DNA from: Massilia sp.
GTDB lineage: Bacteria; Pseudomonadota; Gammaproteobacteria; Burkholderiales; Burkholderiaceae_D
Direction: 5' to 3'
DNA: 64,000 bases
NCBI GenBank assembly: GCA_025359245.1
Contig: JANYGW010000158.1
Coordinates: 1-64,000 of the forward strand
In this document: positions 43,641 through 54,987 of the stretch, piece after piece
How the letters are laid out: every line of letters begins with the position of its first letter
How positions within the stretch are numbered: position 1 is the stretch's first letter
Translations under genes and position numbers: made by a program
The notes under the pieces: generated by a model
The model's input: the letters and a program-made list of their open reading frames with translations, nothing else
Database searches by the model: none
Told to the model about the DNA's origin: nothing

Positions 43641-45497
43641 ATGTCATTCAAACCCTTGACCACCCTGCGCCGCGGCTTCGGCATGTTCTGGAGAGCGCTC
43701 GACGCGACCCGCCGCACGGTCCTGAACCTGCTGTTCCTGATCATCGTGATCATCCTGCTGGTGGCCATCTTCGGCGGCGGGGCCAAGCCGATCGGCGCCA
43801 AGACCGCGCTGGTGCTCGAGATCAAAGGCGATATCGTCGAACAGCACAGCGGCAATTTCCGCGACGCGTTCATGTCGAACGTGCGTGGCGACTCGCAGCG
43901 TTCGGTGCAGCTGCGCGATTTGCTGACGGTGCTCGACGGCGCCGCCAAGAACAAGAACATCAGCAGCGTGGTGCTGATGCTCGACGAGATGGACGGCGCC
44001 GGCCTGGCCACGCTGCACGAAGTCGGCTCGGCCATCGACCGCGTCAAGGCAGCCGGCAAGCCCGTCATCGCCTGGGGCGGCAGCTACGACCAGAAGCGCT
44101 ACCTGCTGGCCTCGCACGCGAGCGAGGTGTACATGCACCCGATGGGCTTCTTCATGATCGAAGGCTTCGGGCGCCAGCGCAACTACTACCGCGATGCGCT
44201 CGACAAGCTGGGCGTGACGGTCAACCTGATGAAAGTGGGCGCCTACAAGAGCGCGGCCGAGCCGTATATCGCCAACGGCCCGTCGCCTGCGGCCAGCGAA
44301 GCCGAAGCCTACCTGTACGACGCGCTGTGGGAAGGCTACACCAGCGACGTCGAGAAGAACCGCAAGATGGCGCCCGGTACCGTCATGAAGATCATCAACG
44401 GCCTGCCGAAGATGATGGAAGAAGCCAAGGGCGATATCGGCAAGCTGGCCCTGGAGAACAAGCTGGTCGACGGCCTCAAGACCAGGGATGAAATCCGCGA
44501 GATGATGATCAAGCGCGGCGAAAAGGACAGCGAGAAGAAGTCGTTCCGCCAGATTGCCTTCAGCGACTACCTGGAGCGCCATCACGAGAAGCTGTTCGGC
44601 GACGCCATCGGCGTGGTGGTGGCGGCCGGCGAAATCACCGACGGCTCGGCCAGTCCTGGCGCCATTGGCGGCGTGTCGACGGCCAACCTGATCCGCAAGG
44701 CGCGCGAGGATGACCAGATCAAGGCCATCGTGCTGCGCGTCGATTCGCCCGGCGGCAGCGCCTACGCGTCGGAACTGATCCGGCGCGAGCTGGAACTGAC
44801 GCGCGCCGCCGGCAAGCCGGTGGTGGTGTCGATGGGCAGCGTGGCGGCGTCGGGCGGTTACTGGATCTCGATGGCGTCCGACGAAATCATCGCCGACCGC
44901 TCCACCGTGACCGGCTCGATCGGCGTGTTCTCGCTGATCCCGACCGCCGACAAGGTGGCCGACAAGCTGGGCATCCACACCGCCGGCCACACCACCACGT
45001 GGCTGGCCGGCGCCACCAATCCGCTGCGCCCGCTCGACCCGCGCTTCGGCCAGCTGATCCAGAGCAGCGTCACCCGCATCTACGCCGAATTCACTTCCAA
45101 GGCGGCGGTGGCGCGCAAGACCACGCCGGCCAAGATCGATGAAGTTGGCCAGGGCCGGGTCTGGACCGGCCTGCAGGCACAGGAGCGGGGCCTGGTCGAC
45201 ACCATCGGCAGCTACGGCGATGCGCTGCGTTCGGCCGCCAAGCGCGCCAAGCTGGGCGACGACTACCGCGTGGCGTACATCGAGCGCGACGACACGGCCT
45301 TCGAACGCGCGCTGGAACTGTTCGGCGCCACGTCTGCGCAGGCGATCACCATCCAGGTCAAGATGGGCCTGCTCGAAGCGACCTTGCCGAACAGCGCAGT
45401 CGCTGAAGCCGGCAAGGAACTGGCATGGCTGTCGGACCTGAGCGCCGGCCGCAAGCCATTCCAGGCCATTACGCACTGCATGTGCGGCACGCCTTGA
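43641..45497 (+). CDS. sppA: Signal peptide peptidase SppA, 67K type
   Basis: A 618-residue membrane-bound serine protease that degrades cleaved signal peptides. One N-terminal helix (VLNLLFLIIVIILLVAIFGG) anchors it. The tandem domains give the Ser/Lys dyad: lysine in GAYKSAAEPY (first domain) and serine in SMGSVAASGGYWISMASDEIIADRSTVTGSIGVF (second domain). VDSPGGSAYASELIRRE is also conserved. The length matches E. coli SppA. A terminator follows the stop. Confidence 0.95.
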   Translation: MSFKPLTTLRRGFGMFWRALDATRRTVLNLLFLIIVIILLVAIFGGGAKPIGAKTALVLEIKGDIVEQHSGNFRDAFMSNVRGDSQRSVQLRDLLTVLDGAAKNKNISSVVLMLDEMDGAGLATLHEVGSAIDRVKAAGKPVIAWGGSYDQKRYLLASHASEVYMHPMGFFMIEGFGRQRNYYRDALDKLGVTVNLMKVGAYKSAAEPYIANGPSPAASEAEAYLYDALWEGYTSDVEKNRKMAPGTVMKIINGLPKMMEEAKGDIGKLALENKLVDGLKTRDEIREMMIKRGEKDSEKKSFRQIAFSDYLERHHEKLFGDAIGVVVAAGEITDGSASPGAIGGVSTANLIRKAREDDQIKAIVLRVDSPGGSAYASELIRRELELTRAAGKPVVVSMGSVAASGGYWISMASDEIIADRSTVTGSIGVFSLIPTADKVADKLGIHTAGHTTTWLAGATNPLRPLDPRFGQLIQSSVTRIYAEFTSKAAVARKTTPAKIDEVGQGRVWTGLQAQERGLVDTIGSYGDALRSAAKRAKLGDDYRVAYIERDDTAFERALELFGATSAQAITIQVKMGLLEATLPNSAVAEAGKELAWLSDLSAGRKPFQAITHCMCGTP

Positions 45498-45542
45498 GTT
45501 GCTTTGTAGCGAGTTTGTAACGTCATGTAGCACGAAGAAGGC

Positions 45543-45571
45543 GGGCGCATGCTGAACATGCGCCCATTTTC
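45543..45571 (+). terminator. Intrinsic terminator downstream of sppA
   Basis: GGGCGCATG and CATGCGCCC are perfect 9-base inverted repeats around CTGAA, followed by ATTTTCGTTT. This is a standard terminator for sppA. Confidence 0.8.
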
Positions 45572-45760
45572 GTTTACCTCCCCCTATGGGCGGCCGCGTG
45601 CATGCCCGGCGCGGAGGGGCGGGCGCTGCGCGCACGCGCGTGACTGCTTCACACTTGTAAAGATCCTTTGTGCGGTATGAAACATATAATAAAACCCCCG
45701 CATGCTAGAGTCGCGCCATTGCCACATAGCACTACGACATGACCAGACATCGCTGCGTTT

Positions 45761-45785
45761 CCCCCGCGTTCGCGAGGACGACGGC
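45761..45785. repeat. REP-like palindrome, degenerate
   Basis: CCCCCGCG, TT, CGCGAGGACGACGG contains the right arm of the REP-like family intact while the left arm is shortened. It lies in the leader of the RND operon. Confidence 0.5.
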
Positions 45786-45815
45786 GGTAGATGCCCCAAT
45801 AAGACAAGGAACAGC

Positions 45816-47297
45816 ATGAATGCCCTGACCCCACCGCCAGCGCGCGGCCGCCGCGCCAAGATCATCGGCAGCATCATCGCCATTGCCGTCATGGCCGCAT
45901 TGGCGGCGCTCGCCTGGTACCTGAACCACCAGCCCAAGGCCGGCGCGGGCGGTCCCGGCGCGACGCAGGGCGGCGGCCCCGGCGGACCCGGCGGCGGCGG
46001 TGGCGGCGGACGTGGCGGGCGCGGTGGCGCGACCACGGTCGGTTTCGCCAAGGCCGAACTGGCCGACATCCCGGTCAGTGTCGATGCGCTCGGCACCGTC
46101 ATGGCGGCGGCCACCGCCACGGTGCGCCCGCAGGTGTCGGGCATCCTGCAAAAGATTAACTTCAGCGAAGGGCAACTGGTCAAGGCCGGCCAGGTGCTGG
46201 CCGTGATCGACCCGCGTCCGTTCGAGATGGCGCTGCTGCAAGCGAGCGGATCGCGCCAGCGCGACGAGGCCCAGCTGGCCAGCGCGCGCGTGACGCTGGA
46301 GCGCTTCCGCACGCTGCTGGCGCAGGACTCGATCGCGCGCCAGGATGTCGATACCCAGGCCGCGCTGGTCAAGCAGCTCGAAGGCACCGGCATGACCGAC
46401 CGCGCCGCCGAAGGCATCGCGAAACTGAACCTGAGCTACACCCAGATCAAGGCGCCGATCAGCGGGCGGGTCGGCCTGCGCGTGGTCGACATGGGCAACC
46501 TGGTCGGCAGCGGCGACGCCAACGGCATCGCCCTGATCACCCAGCTGTCGCCGATCGACGTCCAGTTCTCGGTGCCGCAAGACCGCGTGCCGGACCTGCA
46601 GGCCAGCATCCGCAGCGCGGCCGGCCTGCCGGCCACCGCCTTCGACCGCACCCGCACCGTGACGCTGGCGACCGGCAAATTCGCCGCGCTCGACAACCAG
46701 GTCGATGTGGCGACCGGCACGGTGCGCGCCAAGGCACGCTTTGCCAACGCCGACCAGTCGCTGTTCCCGAGCCAGTTCGTCAACCTGCGCCTGGAACTGC
46801 GCACCATCAAGGACGCGGTCATGGTGCCGGTGACGGCGCTGCGCAACAGCAGCACCGGGGACTTCGTGTACGTGCTCGATGCGGCCGAGCATACCGTGGC
46901 CGTGCGCCCGGTCACGCGCGGCCAGGCCACGGTCGACAAGGTGGAGATCAAGACCGGCCTGAAGGCGGGCGAACAGGTCATCACCGAAGGAGCCGACCGC
47001 CTCAAGGACGGCGCACGCGTGGTCCTGCCCGGCGACAAGCCGCAGATGGGCGGCGGCCAGGGCGGCGGCGGACGGCGCGGCGGACGTGGCGGCGCGGGCA
47101 GGGGAGAACGGCCTGCCGACGGTGCGTCGGCCGGTGCCGCTGCGCCGGCCTCCGCGGCGTCGGCGCCGCTGGCCGCAGCTTCGGCCGCTGCCTCCGCGCC
47201 GGCCGCTGACGGCGAACGGCGCCACCACTGGCGCGATGGCGCCGCCGGCGACGGTCAGCGTCCACGCCGCAAGCCTGAAGGAACGGAGCAGAAATGA
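45816..47297 (+). CDS. RND efflux periplasmic adaptor (MdtA-like)
   Basis: A 493-residue membrane-fusion protein. After a helix ([21 protein letters not shown]) there is an unusual Gly-rich stretch at about residues 46-70 ([20 protein letters not shown]), then the lipoyl and alpha-hairpin parts ([35 protein letters not shown]) and the beta-barrel ([18 protein letters not shown]). The C-terminal about 90 residues are Gly/Ala/Arg-rich. AAGGA five bases before ATG 45816 fixes the start; the ORF-track start is in the leader. It overlaps the first pump gene by four bases. Confidence 0.93.
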   Translation: MNALTPPPARGRRAKIIGSIIAIAVMAALAALAWYLNHQPKAGAGGPGATQGGGPGGPGGGGGGGRGGRGGATTVGFAKAELADIPVSVDALGTVMAAATATVRPQVSGILQKINFSEGQLVKAGQVLAVIDPRPFEMALLQASGSRQRDEAQLASARVTLERFRTLLAQDSIARQDVDTQAALVKQLEGTGMTDRAAEGIAKLNLSYTQIKAPISGRVGLRVVDMGNLVGSGDANGIALITQLSPIDVQFSVPQDRVPDLQASIRSAAGLPATAFDRTRTVTLATGKFAALDNQVDVATGTVRAKARFANADQSLFPSQFVNLRLELRTIKDAVMVPVTALRNSSTGDFVYVLDAAEHTVAVRPVTRGQATVDKVEIKTGLKAGEQVITEGADRLKDGARVVLPGDKPQMGGGQGGGGRRGGRGGAGRGERPADGASAGAAAPASAASAPLAAASAAASAPAADGERRHHWRDGAAGDGQRPRRKPEGTEQK

Positions 47298-50200
47298 GTC
47301 CCTCGTCACCGTTCATCAAGCGGCCGGTAGCGACTTCGCTGCTGATGGTGGCGATCGTGTTGGCCGGTTTTGTCGGCTTCAAGTTCCTGCCGCTGTCGGC
47401 GCTGCCGCAAGTCGATTTTCCGACTATCCAGGTGCAAACGCTGTATCCCGGCGCCAGCCCTGAAGTGATGGCGCGCACCGTCACCGCGCCGCTCGAAGGG
47501 CGCTTCGGCCAGATGGCCGGCCTGCAGCGCATGGGCTCGACCAGCGCCGCCGGCGTCTCGATCGTGACGCTGCAGTTCGGCCTGGGCCAGACGCTCGACG
47601 TCGCCGAGCAGGAAGTGCAAGCCGCCATCAACGCCGGCGGTTCGCTGCTGCCGACCGATTTGCCGGCGCCGCCCGTGTACGCCAAGGTCAACCCGGCCGA
47701 CGCGCCGGTGCTGACCCTGGCCATCACGTCCGACACGCTGCCGCTGACCGAGGTGCAGAACCTGGTCAACACGCGCCTGGCGCTGAAGATCAGCCAGGTC
47801 TCGGGCGTCGGGCTGGTCACGCTCAGCGGCGGCCAGCGCCCGGCGGTGCGGATCCAGGCCGACACCGGCGCGCTGGCCTCGTACGGTCTGGGGCTCGATA
47901 CGCTGCGCATCGCCATTTCGGGCGCCAACGCGAATAGCGCCAAGGGTAATTTCGACGGTCCCACCCGTTCCTACGCCATCAATGCCAACGACCAGATGCT
48001 GGCCGTGCCGGACTACCAGAACCTGATCATCGCCTACAAGAACGGCGCGCCGGTGCGCCTGACCGACGTGGCCAAGGTGGTCGACAGCGCCGAAAACGTC
48101 AAGCTGGGCGCATGGGCCAACCTGAAGCCGGCCATCATCCTCAATGTCCAGCGCCAGCCTGGCGCGAACGTGATTGCCACGGTCGACGCCATCAAGGCGC
48201 GCCTGCCGGAGCTGGCCGCCGGCCTGCCGGCCTCGGTCCGGCTCGATGTGCTGTCCGACCGCACCACCGGCATCCGCGCCTCCGTCATGCACGTCGAAAT
48301 CGAACTGTTGCTGGCCGTCGCGCTGGTGGTGCTGGTGATCTTCGCCTTCCTGCATAGCCTGCGCGCCACCGTCATCGCCAGCCTGGCCGTGCCGATTTCG
48401 CTGGTCGGCAGCTGCGGCGCCATGTACATGCTCGGCTATAGCCTGAACAACCTGTCGCTGATGGCACTGACGATCGCCACCGGCTTCGTGGTGGACGACG
48501 CGATCGTCATGATCGAGAACATCTCGCGCTACATCGAAAAGGGCGAGACCCCGATGAACGCCGCCGTCAAGGGCGCCGCGCAGATCGGCTTCACCATCAT
48601 TTCGCTGACGGTGTCGCTGATCGCCGTGCTGATTCCGCTTCTGTTCATGGGCGACGTGGTGGGGCGCTTGTTCCGCGAGTTCGCCATCACGCTGGCGATC
48701 ACAATCCTCATTTCCGCGGTCGTGTCGCTGACGCTGGTGCCGATGATGTCGGGCCGCTGGCTGCGCAGCCACGAGGATGAAAAGCCGGGTCCGATGGCGC
48801 GCCGCACGCAGGCGTTTTTCGACGGCGTGATTGTGCGCTACGACCACGGCCTGAACTGGGTGCTGGAACGCCAGGGACTGACCCTGCTGATCGCGCTGGC
48901 CACGCTGCTGTTGACCGTGCTGCTGTATGTGCTGATCCCGAAAGGCCTGTTTCCGACCCAGGATACCGGCCAGCTGCAGGCGCGCGTCGAAATGCGCCAG
49001 GCGATTTCGTATGACCGCATGGCCGAGCTGCAGCAGGCGGCGGCCAGGGCGATCCTGGCTGATCCCGACGTGCTCTCGCTCAGTTCCAACGTCGGCGTCG
49101 ACGCGGCCAACAACATGATGCTCCATACCGGCCGCATGCTGATCAACCTGAAGGACAAGCGCTCGACCGACCAGGCGGCCACGATGGAGCGCCTGCGCCA
49201 GCGCGTGGCCCAGGTAGCGGGCGTGACGCTCTACCTGCAGCCCACGCAAGACCTGACCATCGACGCCGAAACCGGCCCGACCCAGTTCCGCGTATCGATC
49301 GAAGGCGCCAGCAACGCGGTGGTCACCGAGTGGGCCACCAAGCTGGTGCAGCGCCTGCAAAGCGACAAGCACGTGAGCAATGTGGTGACCGATGCCGGCG
49401 CCACGGGCGTTGCCGCGTTTGTCAAGATCGACCGCGACACCGCGTCGCGCCTGTCGATCACGGCGGCCAACATCGACGACGCCCTGTACAGCGCCTATGG
49501 ACAGCGCATCGTCTCGACCATTTTCACCGAGACCAACCAGTACCGGGTGATCCTGGAAGCGCAGCGCGACGCCCAGATGTCGACCGCGGCGCTGGGGCAG
49601 CTGCCGCTGCGCGCGGGGTCCGGCAAGACCACGCCGCTGTCGGCCGTGGCCAGCGTGACCGAACAGAATGCGCCGCTGCAGATCACCCACGTGGCGCAAT
49701 ACCCGGCCACCACCATCGGCTTCGACACCGCGCCCGGCGTGTCGCTGGGGCAGTCGGTCGACGCGATCAAGGCGGCGGCCAGGGAGATCGGCTTCCCGGT
49801 CTCGGCCAGCATGACCTTCCTGGGCGCGGCCGGCGCTTACCAGGCCTCGCTGTCGAACCAGTTGTGGCTGATCCTGGCGGCGGTCGTGTGCGTGTACATC
49901 GTGCTCGGCGTGCTGTATGAAAGCTATATCCATCCGCTGACCATCTTGTCGACCTTGCCGTCGGCAGGTGCGGGCGCCTTGCTGGCCCTGATGGTCAGCG
50001 GGCAGGACCTGGGGGTGATCGGCATCATCGGCATCATCCTGTTGATCGGCATCGTCAAGAAGAACGCCATCATGATGATCGACTTCGCCATCGAGGCTGA
50101 GCGCGAAGGCGGCATGGAGCCGCGCGCGGCGATTCACCAGGCCGCGCTGCTGCGCTTCCGCCCGATCCTGATGACGACCCTGGCCGCCTTGTTCGCTGCG

Positions 50201-50386
50201 GTGCCGCTGATGCTGGGATGGGGCGAGGGCGCCGAATTGCGCCGGCCGCTCGGCCTGGCCATTTTCGGCGGCCTGATCGTCAGCCAGATGCTCACGCTGT
50301 TTACGACGCCGGTCATCTACCTCGGCTTCGACAGCCTGGCGCGCCGCTGGTCGAATCGCAAGGCCGCGCCCGAGGTGGCCAAGTGA
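47294..50386 (+). CDS. RND multidrug efflux transporter, MdtB-like
   Basis: A 1030-residue inner-membrane pump of the AcrB/MdtB type with 12 helices. Features include the N-terminal [41 protein letters not shown], the proton relay aspartates in [19 protein letters not shown] and the C-terminal [19 protein letters not shown]. The start overlaps the adaptor stop and the stop overlaps the next pump start (GTGA). Two RND pumps in tandem indicate a MdtBC heterotrimer. Confidence 0.96.
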   Translation: MSPSSPFIKRPVATSLLMVAIVLAGFVGFKFLPLSALPQVDFPTIQVQTLYPGASPEVMARTVTAPLEGRFGQMAGLQRMGSTSAAGVSIVTLQFGLGQTLDVAEQEVQAAINAGGSLLPTDLPAPPVYAKVNPADAPVLTLAITSDTLPLTEVQNLVNTRLALKISQVSGVGLVTLSGGQRPAVRIQADTGALASYGLGLDTLRIAISGANANSAKGNFDGPTRSYAINANDQMLAVPDYQNLIIAYKNGAPVRLTDVAKVVDSAENVKLGAWANLKPAIILNVQRQPGANVIATVDAIKARLPELAAGLPASVRLDVLSDRTTGIRASVMHVEIELLLAVALVVLVIFAFLHSLRATVIASLAVPISLVGSCGAMYMLGYSLNNLSLMALTIATGFVVDDAIVMIENISRYIEKGETPMNAAVKGAAQIGFTIISLTVSLIAVLIPLLFMGDVVGRLFREFAITLAITILISAVVSLTLVPMMSGRWLRSHEDEKPGPMARRTQAFFDGVIVRYDHGLNWVLERQGLTLLIALATLLLTVLLYVLIPKGLFPTQDTGQLQARVEMRQAISYDRMAELQQAAARAILADPDVLSLSSNVGVDAANNMMLHTGRMLINLKDKRSTDQAATMERLRQRVAQVAGVTLYLQPTQDLTIDAETGPTQFRVSIEGASNAVVTEWATKLVQRLQSDKHVSNVVTDAGATGVAAFVKIDRDTASRLSITAANIDDALYSAYGQRIVSTIFTETNQYRVILEAQRDAQMSTAALGQLPLRAGSGKTTPLSAVASVTEQNAPLQITHVAQYPATTIGFDTAPGVSLGQSVDAIKAAAREIGFPVSASMTFLGAAGAYQASLSNQLWLILAAVVCVYIVLGVLYESYIHPLTILSTLPSAGAGALLALMVSGQDLGVIGIIGIILLIGIVKKNAIMMIDFAIEAEREGGMEPRAAIHQAALLRFRPILMTTLAALFAAVPLMLGWGEGAELRRPLGLAIFGGLIVSQMLTLFTTPVIYLGFDSLARRWSNRKAAPEVAK

Positions 50387-53300
50387 ATCTGTCTGCGCCA
50401 TTTGTACGGCGTCCGATCGCCACCGTGCTGCTGACGCTGGGCATCGCGCTGGCGGGGATAGGCGCGTTTTTCGTGCTGCCGGTCTCGCCGCTGCCGCAGG
50501 TGGACTTTCCGACCATTTCGGTCAGCGCCTCGCTGCCCGGGGCCAGCCCCGACACCATGGCGACCAGCGTGGCCACGCCGCTCGAACGGCGCCTGGGCGT
50601 GATCTCGGGCGTCAACGAGATGACCTCGAACAGCGGCAACGGATCGACCCGGATCAGCCTTCAGTTTGACCTGAACCGCAAGATCGATTCGGCCGCGCGC
50701 GAAGTGCAGGCCGCCATCAGCGCGGCCAGGGCTGACCTGCCATCCACGCTGAAAAGCAATCCGACCTACCGCAAGGCCAATCCGTCGGACGCGCCCGTCA
50801 TCATCCTGGCGCTGACTTCGCCGACCAAGACCCCGGGCCAGATTTTCGAATCGGTCTCCAACCTGGTGCAGCAGAAGCTGGCGCAGGTGCAGGGCGTGGG
50901 CGACGTCGAGATCGGCGGCGGTTCGCTGCCGGCAGTGCGGGTCGAGCTGCTGCCGTATGCGCTGAACCGCTACGGCGTCTCGAGCGAGGACGTGCGCGCC
51001 GCGATCCAGGCCACCAATGCCAATCGGCCCAAGGGTTCGATCGAGGGCAACGGCCTGCGCTTGCAGATCTACTCGCAGGCCAATACCCCGACCGCGGGAC
51101 GCACCGCGGCCGATTACCGCGGCCTCGTGGTCGCCTGGCGCAACAATGCCGCGGTGCGCCTGGACGACGTGTCCGAGGTGATCGACGGCGTCGAAAACAT
51201 CAACACGCTCGGCCTGTTCAACGGCAAGCCGGCGGTGGTCGTGCTGGTCACTCGCCAGCCGGGCGCCAACGTGATTGCCACGGTCGACGGCGTGCGCGCC
51301 CTGCTGCCGTCGCTGCAGGCGCAGCTGCCCAAGGACGTCAAGCTGGAAGTCGCATCCGACAGCACCAATTCGATCCGCTCGTCGCTGCATGAAATCGAAG
51401 TGACGCTGATGATCTCGATCCTGCTGGTGGTGCTGGTGGTGAGCGTGTTCCTGCGCAGCGTGCGCGCCACCATCATTCCGGCGGTGGCGACCGTCGTGTC
51501 CCTGCTGGGCACCTTCGGCGTCATGTACATGCTGGGCTTCAGCCTGAACAACCTGTCGCTGATGGCGCTGACGGTGGCCACCGGCTTCGTGGTCGACGAT
51601 GCCATCGTGGTGCTGGAGAATATCAGCCGCCATATCGAGGAGGGCATGGACGGCATGAAGGCGGCGCTGCTGGGCGCGCGCGAAGTCGGCTTCACGGTGC
51701 TCTCGATCAGCCTGTCGCTGGTGGCGGTGTTCATCCCGCTGCTGTTCATGGGCGGCCAGGTCGGACGCTTGTTCCGTGAATTTGCCGTGACCTTGTCGGC
51801 GGCGGTGATGATTTCGCTGGTCATTTCGCTGACCACCACGCCGATGATGTGCGCCTGGCTGCTGAAGGCGGGCGGCGCCGAGCGCGAGCCGGGCCGCCTG
51901 GCGCGCTGGGCCGAGCGCGGTTTCGACAAGATCCACGACACCTACCGCCATTCGCTCGACTGGGCACTCGACAGCAAGGCGCTGGTCATGCTGATCTTTT
52001 TCTTCGTGATTGGCCTGAATATCTATTTGTTCGCGGCCGCCCCGAAGGGCTTCTTTCCGCAGCAGGACACCGGCCAGATCAACGGCGGCATCCGGGCCGA
52101 CCAGAGCATCTCGTTCCAGGCCATGCAGGAAAAGCTCAAGCAGCTGGTCGACATCATCCGCGCCGATCCGGCGGTGGCCACCGTGGTCGGCTTCACGGGC
52201 GGCTCGCGCGCGGGCGGCGGCTTCATGTTCGTCAACCTGAAGCCGGTGTCCGAACGCACCGACGGCGGCCAGGCCGTGATCGCACGCCTGCGCCCGCAAC
52301 TGGCGCAGGTGACCGGCGTGTCGCTGTTCCTCAATCCGGTGCAGGACCTGCGCATGGGCGGGCGGCAGTCCAACTCGACCTATCAGTACACGCTGAAAAG
52401 CGACAACCGCGCCGACCTGAAGAAATGGGCCGGCAAGCTGGCCGATTCGATGAAGCAGCAAAGCGCGCTGGTCGACGTCGAGACCGACCAGGCCGAGAAC
52501 GGTGTCGAGATGTACGTCAAGATCGACAAGGACAGCGCGGCGCGGCTGGGCATCAACCCGCGCGACATCGACAACGCGCTGTACAACGCGTTCGGCCAGC
52601 GCCAGGTCGCCACCATCTACGACGAGCTCAATCAGTACAGCATCATCATGGGCGTGGCCAAGCGCTATTCGCAGACGCCGCAGGCGCTCAGCGACGTCTA
52701 CGTGCCTTCGCGCGGTACTGCCACGGCCAGCGCGCCGGCCAACCTGACTGCGGCGCGCGACCCGGCCAGCGGCCAGGCGCTGTCCGGCGCGGCCGATACC
52801 ATGGTGCCGCTGGCGGCGATCGCCAGCTTCGGCGAAGGCGCCACGCCGACCTCGGTCAACCACCAGGACGGCGAGCTGGCCACCACGATTTCGTACAACC
52901 TGGCCGAAGGCAGCAACCTGTCGCAGGGCGAGGCCGCGGTGCACCAGGCCGAAGCCGACATCGCCATGCCGAACAATGTACGCGGCAGCTTCGAGGGTAC
53001 GGCCAAGGCGGCCCAGGATTCGAACAAGGAACAGCCGCTCTTGATCCTGGCCGCCGTGGTGGTGATCTACATCGTGCTCGGCATCCTGTACGAAAGCCTG
53101 GTCCATCCGATCACGGTGATCTCGACGCTGCCATCGGCCGGCGTCGGGGCGGTGCTGGCGCTGCTGCTGTTCGGGATGGATTTCTCGATCATCGCGCTGA
53201 TCGGCGTGTTCCTGCTGCTCGGGATCGTCAAGAAGAACGCGATCCTGATCATCGACTTCGCGCTGGAAGCCGAACGCACGCGCGGCCTGGGTCCGCTCGA

Positions 53301-53574
53301 AGCGGTGCGCGAAGCCTGCTTGCTGCGCTTCCGTCCTATTTTGATGACGACCCTGGCCGCCGCGCTGGGCGCCTTGCCGCTGGCGATCGGCTTCGGCGAA
53401 GGTTCCGAGCTGCGCCGTCCGCTGGGCGTGGCCATCATCGGCGGCCTGCTGGCGAGCCAGTTGCTCACGCTGCTGACCACCCCGGTCGTGTACGTCATGA
53501 TGGACAAGCTGCGCCGCCGCAGTCCGGCCGAGCGCGAACTTGGCCACCATATCGACCACGCTCCACAACCATGA
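50383..53574 (+). CDS. RND multidrug efflux transporter, MdtC-like
   Basis: A 1063-residue second pump subunit. It starts at GTG 50383 ([47 protein letters not shown]), overlapping the mdtB-like stop by four bases; the ORF-track form extends 55 residues too far. The relay motif [21 protein letters not shown] and [19 protein letters not shown] are present. The extra about 30 residues around [18 protein letters not shown] are an insertion relative to the partner. With the adjacent genes it makes a complete tripartite efflux operon. Confidence 0.96.
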   Translation: MNLSAPFVRRPIATVLLTLGIALAGIGAFFVLPVSPLPQVDFPTISVSASLPGASPDTMATSVATPLERRLGVISGVNEMTSNSGNGSTRISLQFDLNRKIDSAAREVQAAISAARADLPSTLKSNPTYRKANPSDAPVIILALTSPTKTPGQIFESVSNLVQQKLAQVQGVGDVEIGGGSLPAVRVELLPYALNRYGVSSEDVRAAIQATNANRPKGSIEGNGLRLQIYSQANTPTAGRTAADYRGLVVAWRNNAAVRLDDVSEVIDGVENINTLGLFNGKPAVVVLVTRQPGANVIATVDGVRALLPSLQAQLPKDVKLEVASDSTNSIRSSLHEIEVTLMISILLVVLVVSVFLRSVRATIIPAVATVVSLLGTFGVMYMLGFSLNNLSLMALTVATGFVVDDAIVVLENISRHIEEGMDGMKAALLGAREVGFTVLSISLSLVAVFIPLLFMGGQVGRLFREFAVTLSAAVMISLVISLTTTPMMCAWLLKAGGAEREPGRLARWAERGFDKIHDTYRHSLDWALDSKALVMLIFFFVIGLNIYLFAAAPKGFFPQQDTGQINGGIRADQSISFQAMQEKLKQLVDIIRADPAVATVVGFTGGSRAGGGFMFVNLKPVSERTDGGQAVIARLRPQLAQVTGVSLFLNPVQDLRMGGRQSNSTYQYTLKSDNRADLKKWAGKLADSMKQQSALVDVETDQAENGVEMYVKIDKDSAARLGINPRDIDNALYNAFGQRQVATIYDELNQYSIIMGVAKRYSQTPQALSDVYVPSRGTATASAPANLTAARDPASGQALSGAADTMVPLAAIASFGEGATPTSVNHQDGELATTISYNLAEGSNLSQGEAAVHQAEADIAMPNNVRGSFEGTAKAAQDSNKEQPLLILAAVVVIYIVLGILYESLVHPITVISTLPSAGVGAVLALLLFGMDFSIIALIGVFLLLGIVKKNAILIIDFALEAERTRGLGPLEAVREACLLRFRPILMTTLAAALGALPLAIGFGEGSELRRPLGVAIIGGLLASQLLTLLTTPVVYVMMDKLRRRSPAERELGHHIDHAPQP

Positions 53575-54980
53575 GACACACCATGCGCACCCATTCGATT
53601 TTTCGCCTGCTGCCGCTGGCACTGGCCGCCTCCTTGCTGGCCGGCTGCGCCGTCGGACCGGCCTACAACGTTCCCGCCACGCCGGCGCCGGCCGCCTTCA
53701 AGGAAGCGGCCGGCTGGGTCGCCGCCGCCCCGGCCGACACGCTCGAACGCGGTCCATGGTGGACCCTGTTCAACGACCCGTTGCTGAACCAATTGGCGCA
53801 GCAGGTCGAGGTATCGAACCAGAACGTGGCGGCGGCGGTGGCGTCGTACGCCCAGGCGCGCTCGCTGGTGCAGGAACAGCGCGCCTCGCTGTTTCCCAGC
53901 GTCGGCCTGACGTCCGGCGTGAACCGCTCGGGCGGGCGCGAGACCGACAGCGCGAGCAGCTACCGGCTCAGCATCGGCACCAGCTGGGAACCGGATATTT
54001 GGGGCCGGCTGCGCGCCGGCGTCACCAGCGCCAAGGCCGGCCAGCAGGCCAGCGCGGCCGACCTGGCCGCAGCCCGGCTGTCGGCCCAGGGCGAGCTGGC
54101 GGCCAACTACTTCCAGCTGCGCCAGAGCGACGCCCAGAAAGCGCTGCTGGCCACCACCATCGAAGGCTACCAGCGGGTGGCCCAGATCACCAAGAATCGC
54201 TTCGACGCCGGCATCGCCCAAAAGGCCGACGTGCTGCAGGCCCAGACCCAGCTGGCCAACGCCCAGGTCGACGACCTGACGCTGGTGCGCCAGCGCGCCC
54301 AGCTCGAACATGCGATCGCGATCCTGGTCGGCAAGGCGCCGGCCGAGTTTGCGCTGGCGCCGGCCGCGTGGCAGGCCAGCGTGCCCGAGATCCCGGCCGG
54401 CGTGCCGTCGCTGCTGCTGCAGCGCCGTCCGGACATCGCCGCGGCCGAACGGCGCGTCGCTGCCGCCAATGCGCAGATCGGCATCGCCAAGGCGGCCTAT
54501 TATCCGGATATCGGCCTGACCGGCTCCGTCGGCACCGGCGGCAGCAAGGTCGGCGACCTGTTCAAGGCGTCGACCATGCTGTGGTCGGTCGGCGCCAGCG
54601 TGGCCCAGTCGATCTTCAACGCGGGCGCCACCCGCGCCCATGTCGCAGGGGCCGAAGCCCAGCACCAGGCGGCGGTGGCGCACTACCGCCAGACTGTGCT
54701 CGAGGCGTTCGGCGACGTCGAAAACCAGCTCAACGCCACGCGCGTGCTGGCGCAGCAGCAGGTGCTGCACAAGCAGGCGTCGGAGGCGGCCGACCAGGTC
54801 GAAGCGCAGATGCTCAACCGCTACAAGGCGGGGCAGGTCAGCTATACCGAAGTGGTGCAGGCGCAGGCGACGGCGCTGTCGGCGCGCCGTGCGCTGGTGC
54901 AGGCACAGGCCGATCGCCAGACAACCGCGGTGGCCTTGATACAATCTCTAGGCGGAGGATGGAAAGCTTCGTTAGAATAG
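53571..54980 (+). CDS. Outer-membrane efflux lipoprotein (NodT/OprM family)
   Basis: A 469-residue TolC-like channel lipoprotein. ATG 53571 overlaps the pump stop (ATGA); MRTHSIFRLLPLALAASLLAGCAVGP has lipobox LAGC. GPAYNVP, PWWTLFNDPLLNQLAQQVEVSNQNVAAA, SWEPDIWGRLRAG and the internal repeat LLLQRRPDIAAAERRVAAANAQIGIAKAAYYPDI are typical. The ORF-track start is nearly 600 residues too early. It is the outer-membrane component of the preceding MdtABC-like pump. Confidence 0.95.
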   Translation: MRHTMRTHSIFRLLPLALAASLLAGCAVGPAYNVPATPAPAAFKEAAGWVAAAPADTLERGPWWTLFNDPLLNQLAQQVEVSNQNVAAAVASYAQARSLVQEQRASLFPSVGLTSGVNRSGGRETDSASSYRLSIGTSWEPDIWGRLRAGVTSAKAGQQASAADLAAARLSAQGELAANYFQLRQSDAQKALLATTIEGYQRVAQITKNRFDAGIAQKADVLQAQTQLANAQVDDLTLVRQRAQLEHAIAILVGKAPAEFALAPAAWQASVPEIPAGVPSLLLQRRPDIAAAERRVAAANAQIGIAKAAYYPDIGLTGSVGTGGSKVGDLFKASTMLWSVGASVAQSIFNAGATRAHVAGAEAQHQAAVAHYRQTVLEAFGDVENQLNATRVLAQQQVLHKQASEAADQVEAQMLNRYKAGQVSYTEVVQAQATALSARRALVQAQADRQTTAVALIQSLGGGWKASLE

Positions 54981-54987
54981 CGGCACC

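Larger units (their letters stand above)
45498..45815. other. Intergenic region between sppA and the RND operon
   Basis: This 318-base gap contains a terminator at 45543-45571, a -10-like TATAAT at 45685-45690 that probably belongs to the efflux operon promoter (no good -35 seen), and a half REP-like palindrome at 45761-45785. No coding sequence is supported. Confidence 0.6.

Noticed and set aside
45655-45690. Complete sigma70 promoter for the RND operon
   Set aside because: TATAAT is present at 45685-45690, but the nearest TTGTAA lies about 24 bases away, too far for a normal -35; only the -10-like element is reported in the text.
47306-50401. 1031-residue minus-strand ORF opposite the first RND pump
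   Set aside because: Exactly mirrors the pump gene, with Arg/Gln/His-rich translation and no domain. The same applies to the 1101-residue ORF at 50317-53622.
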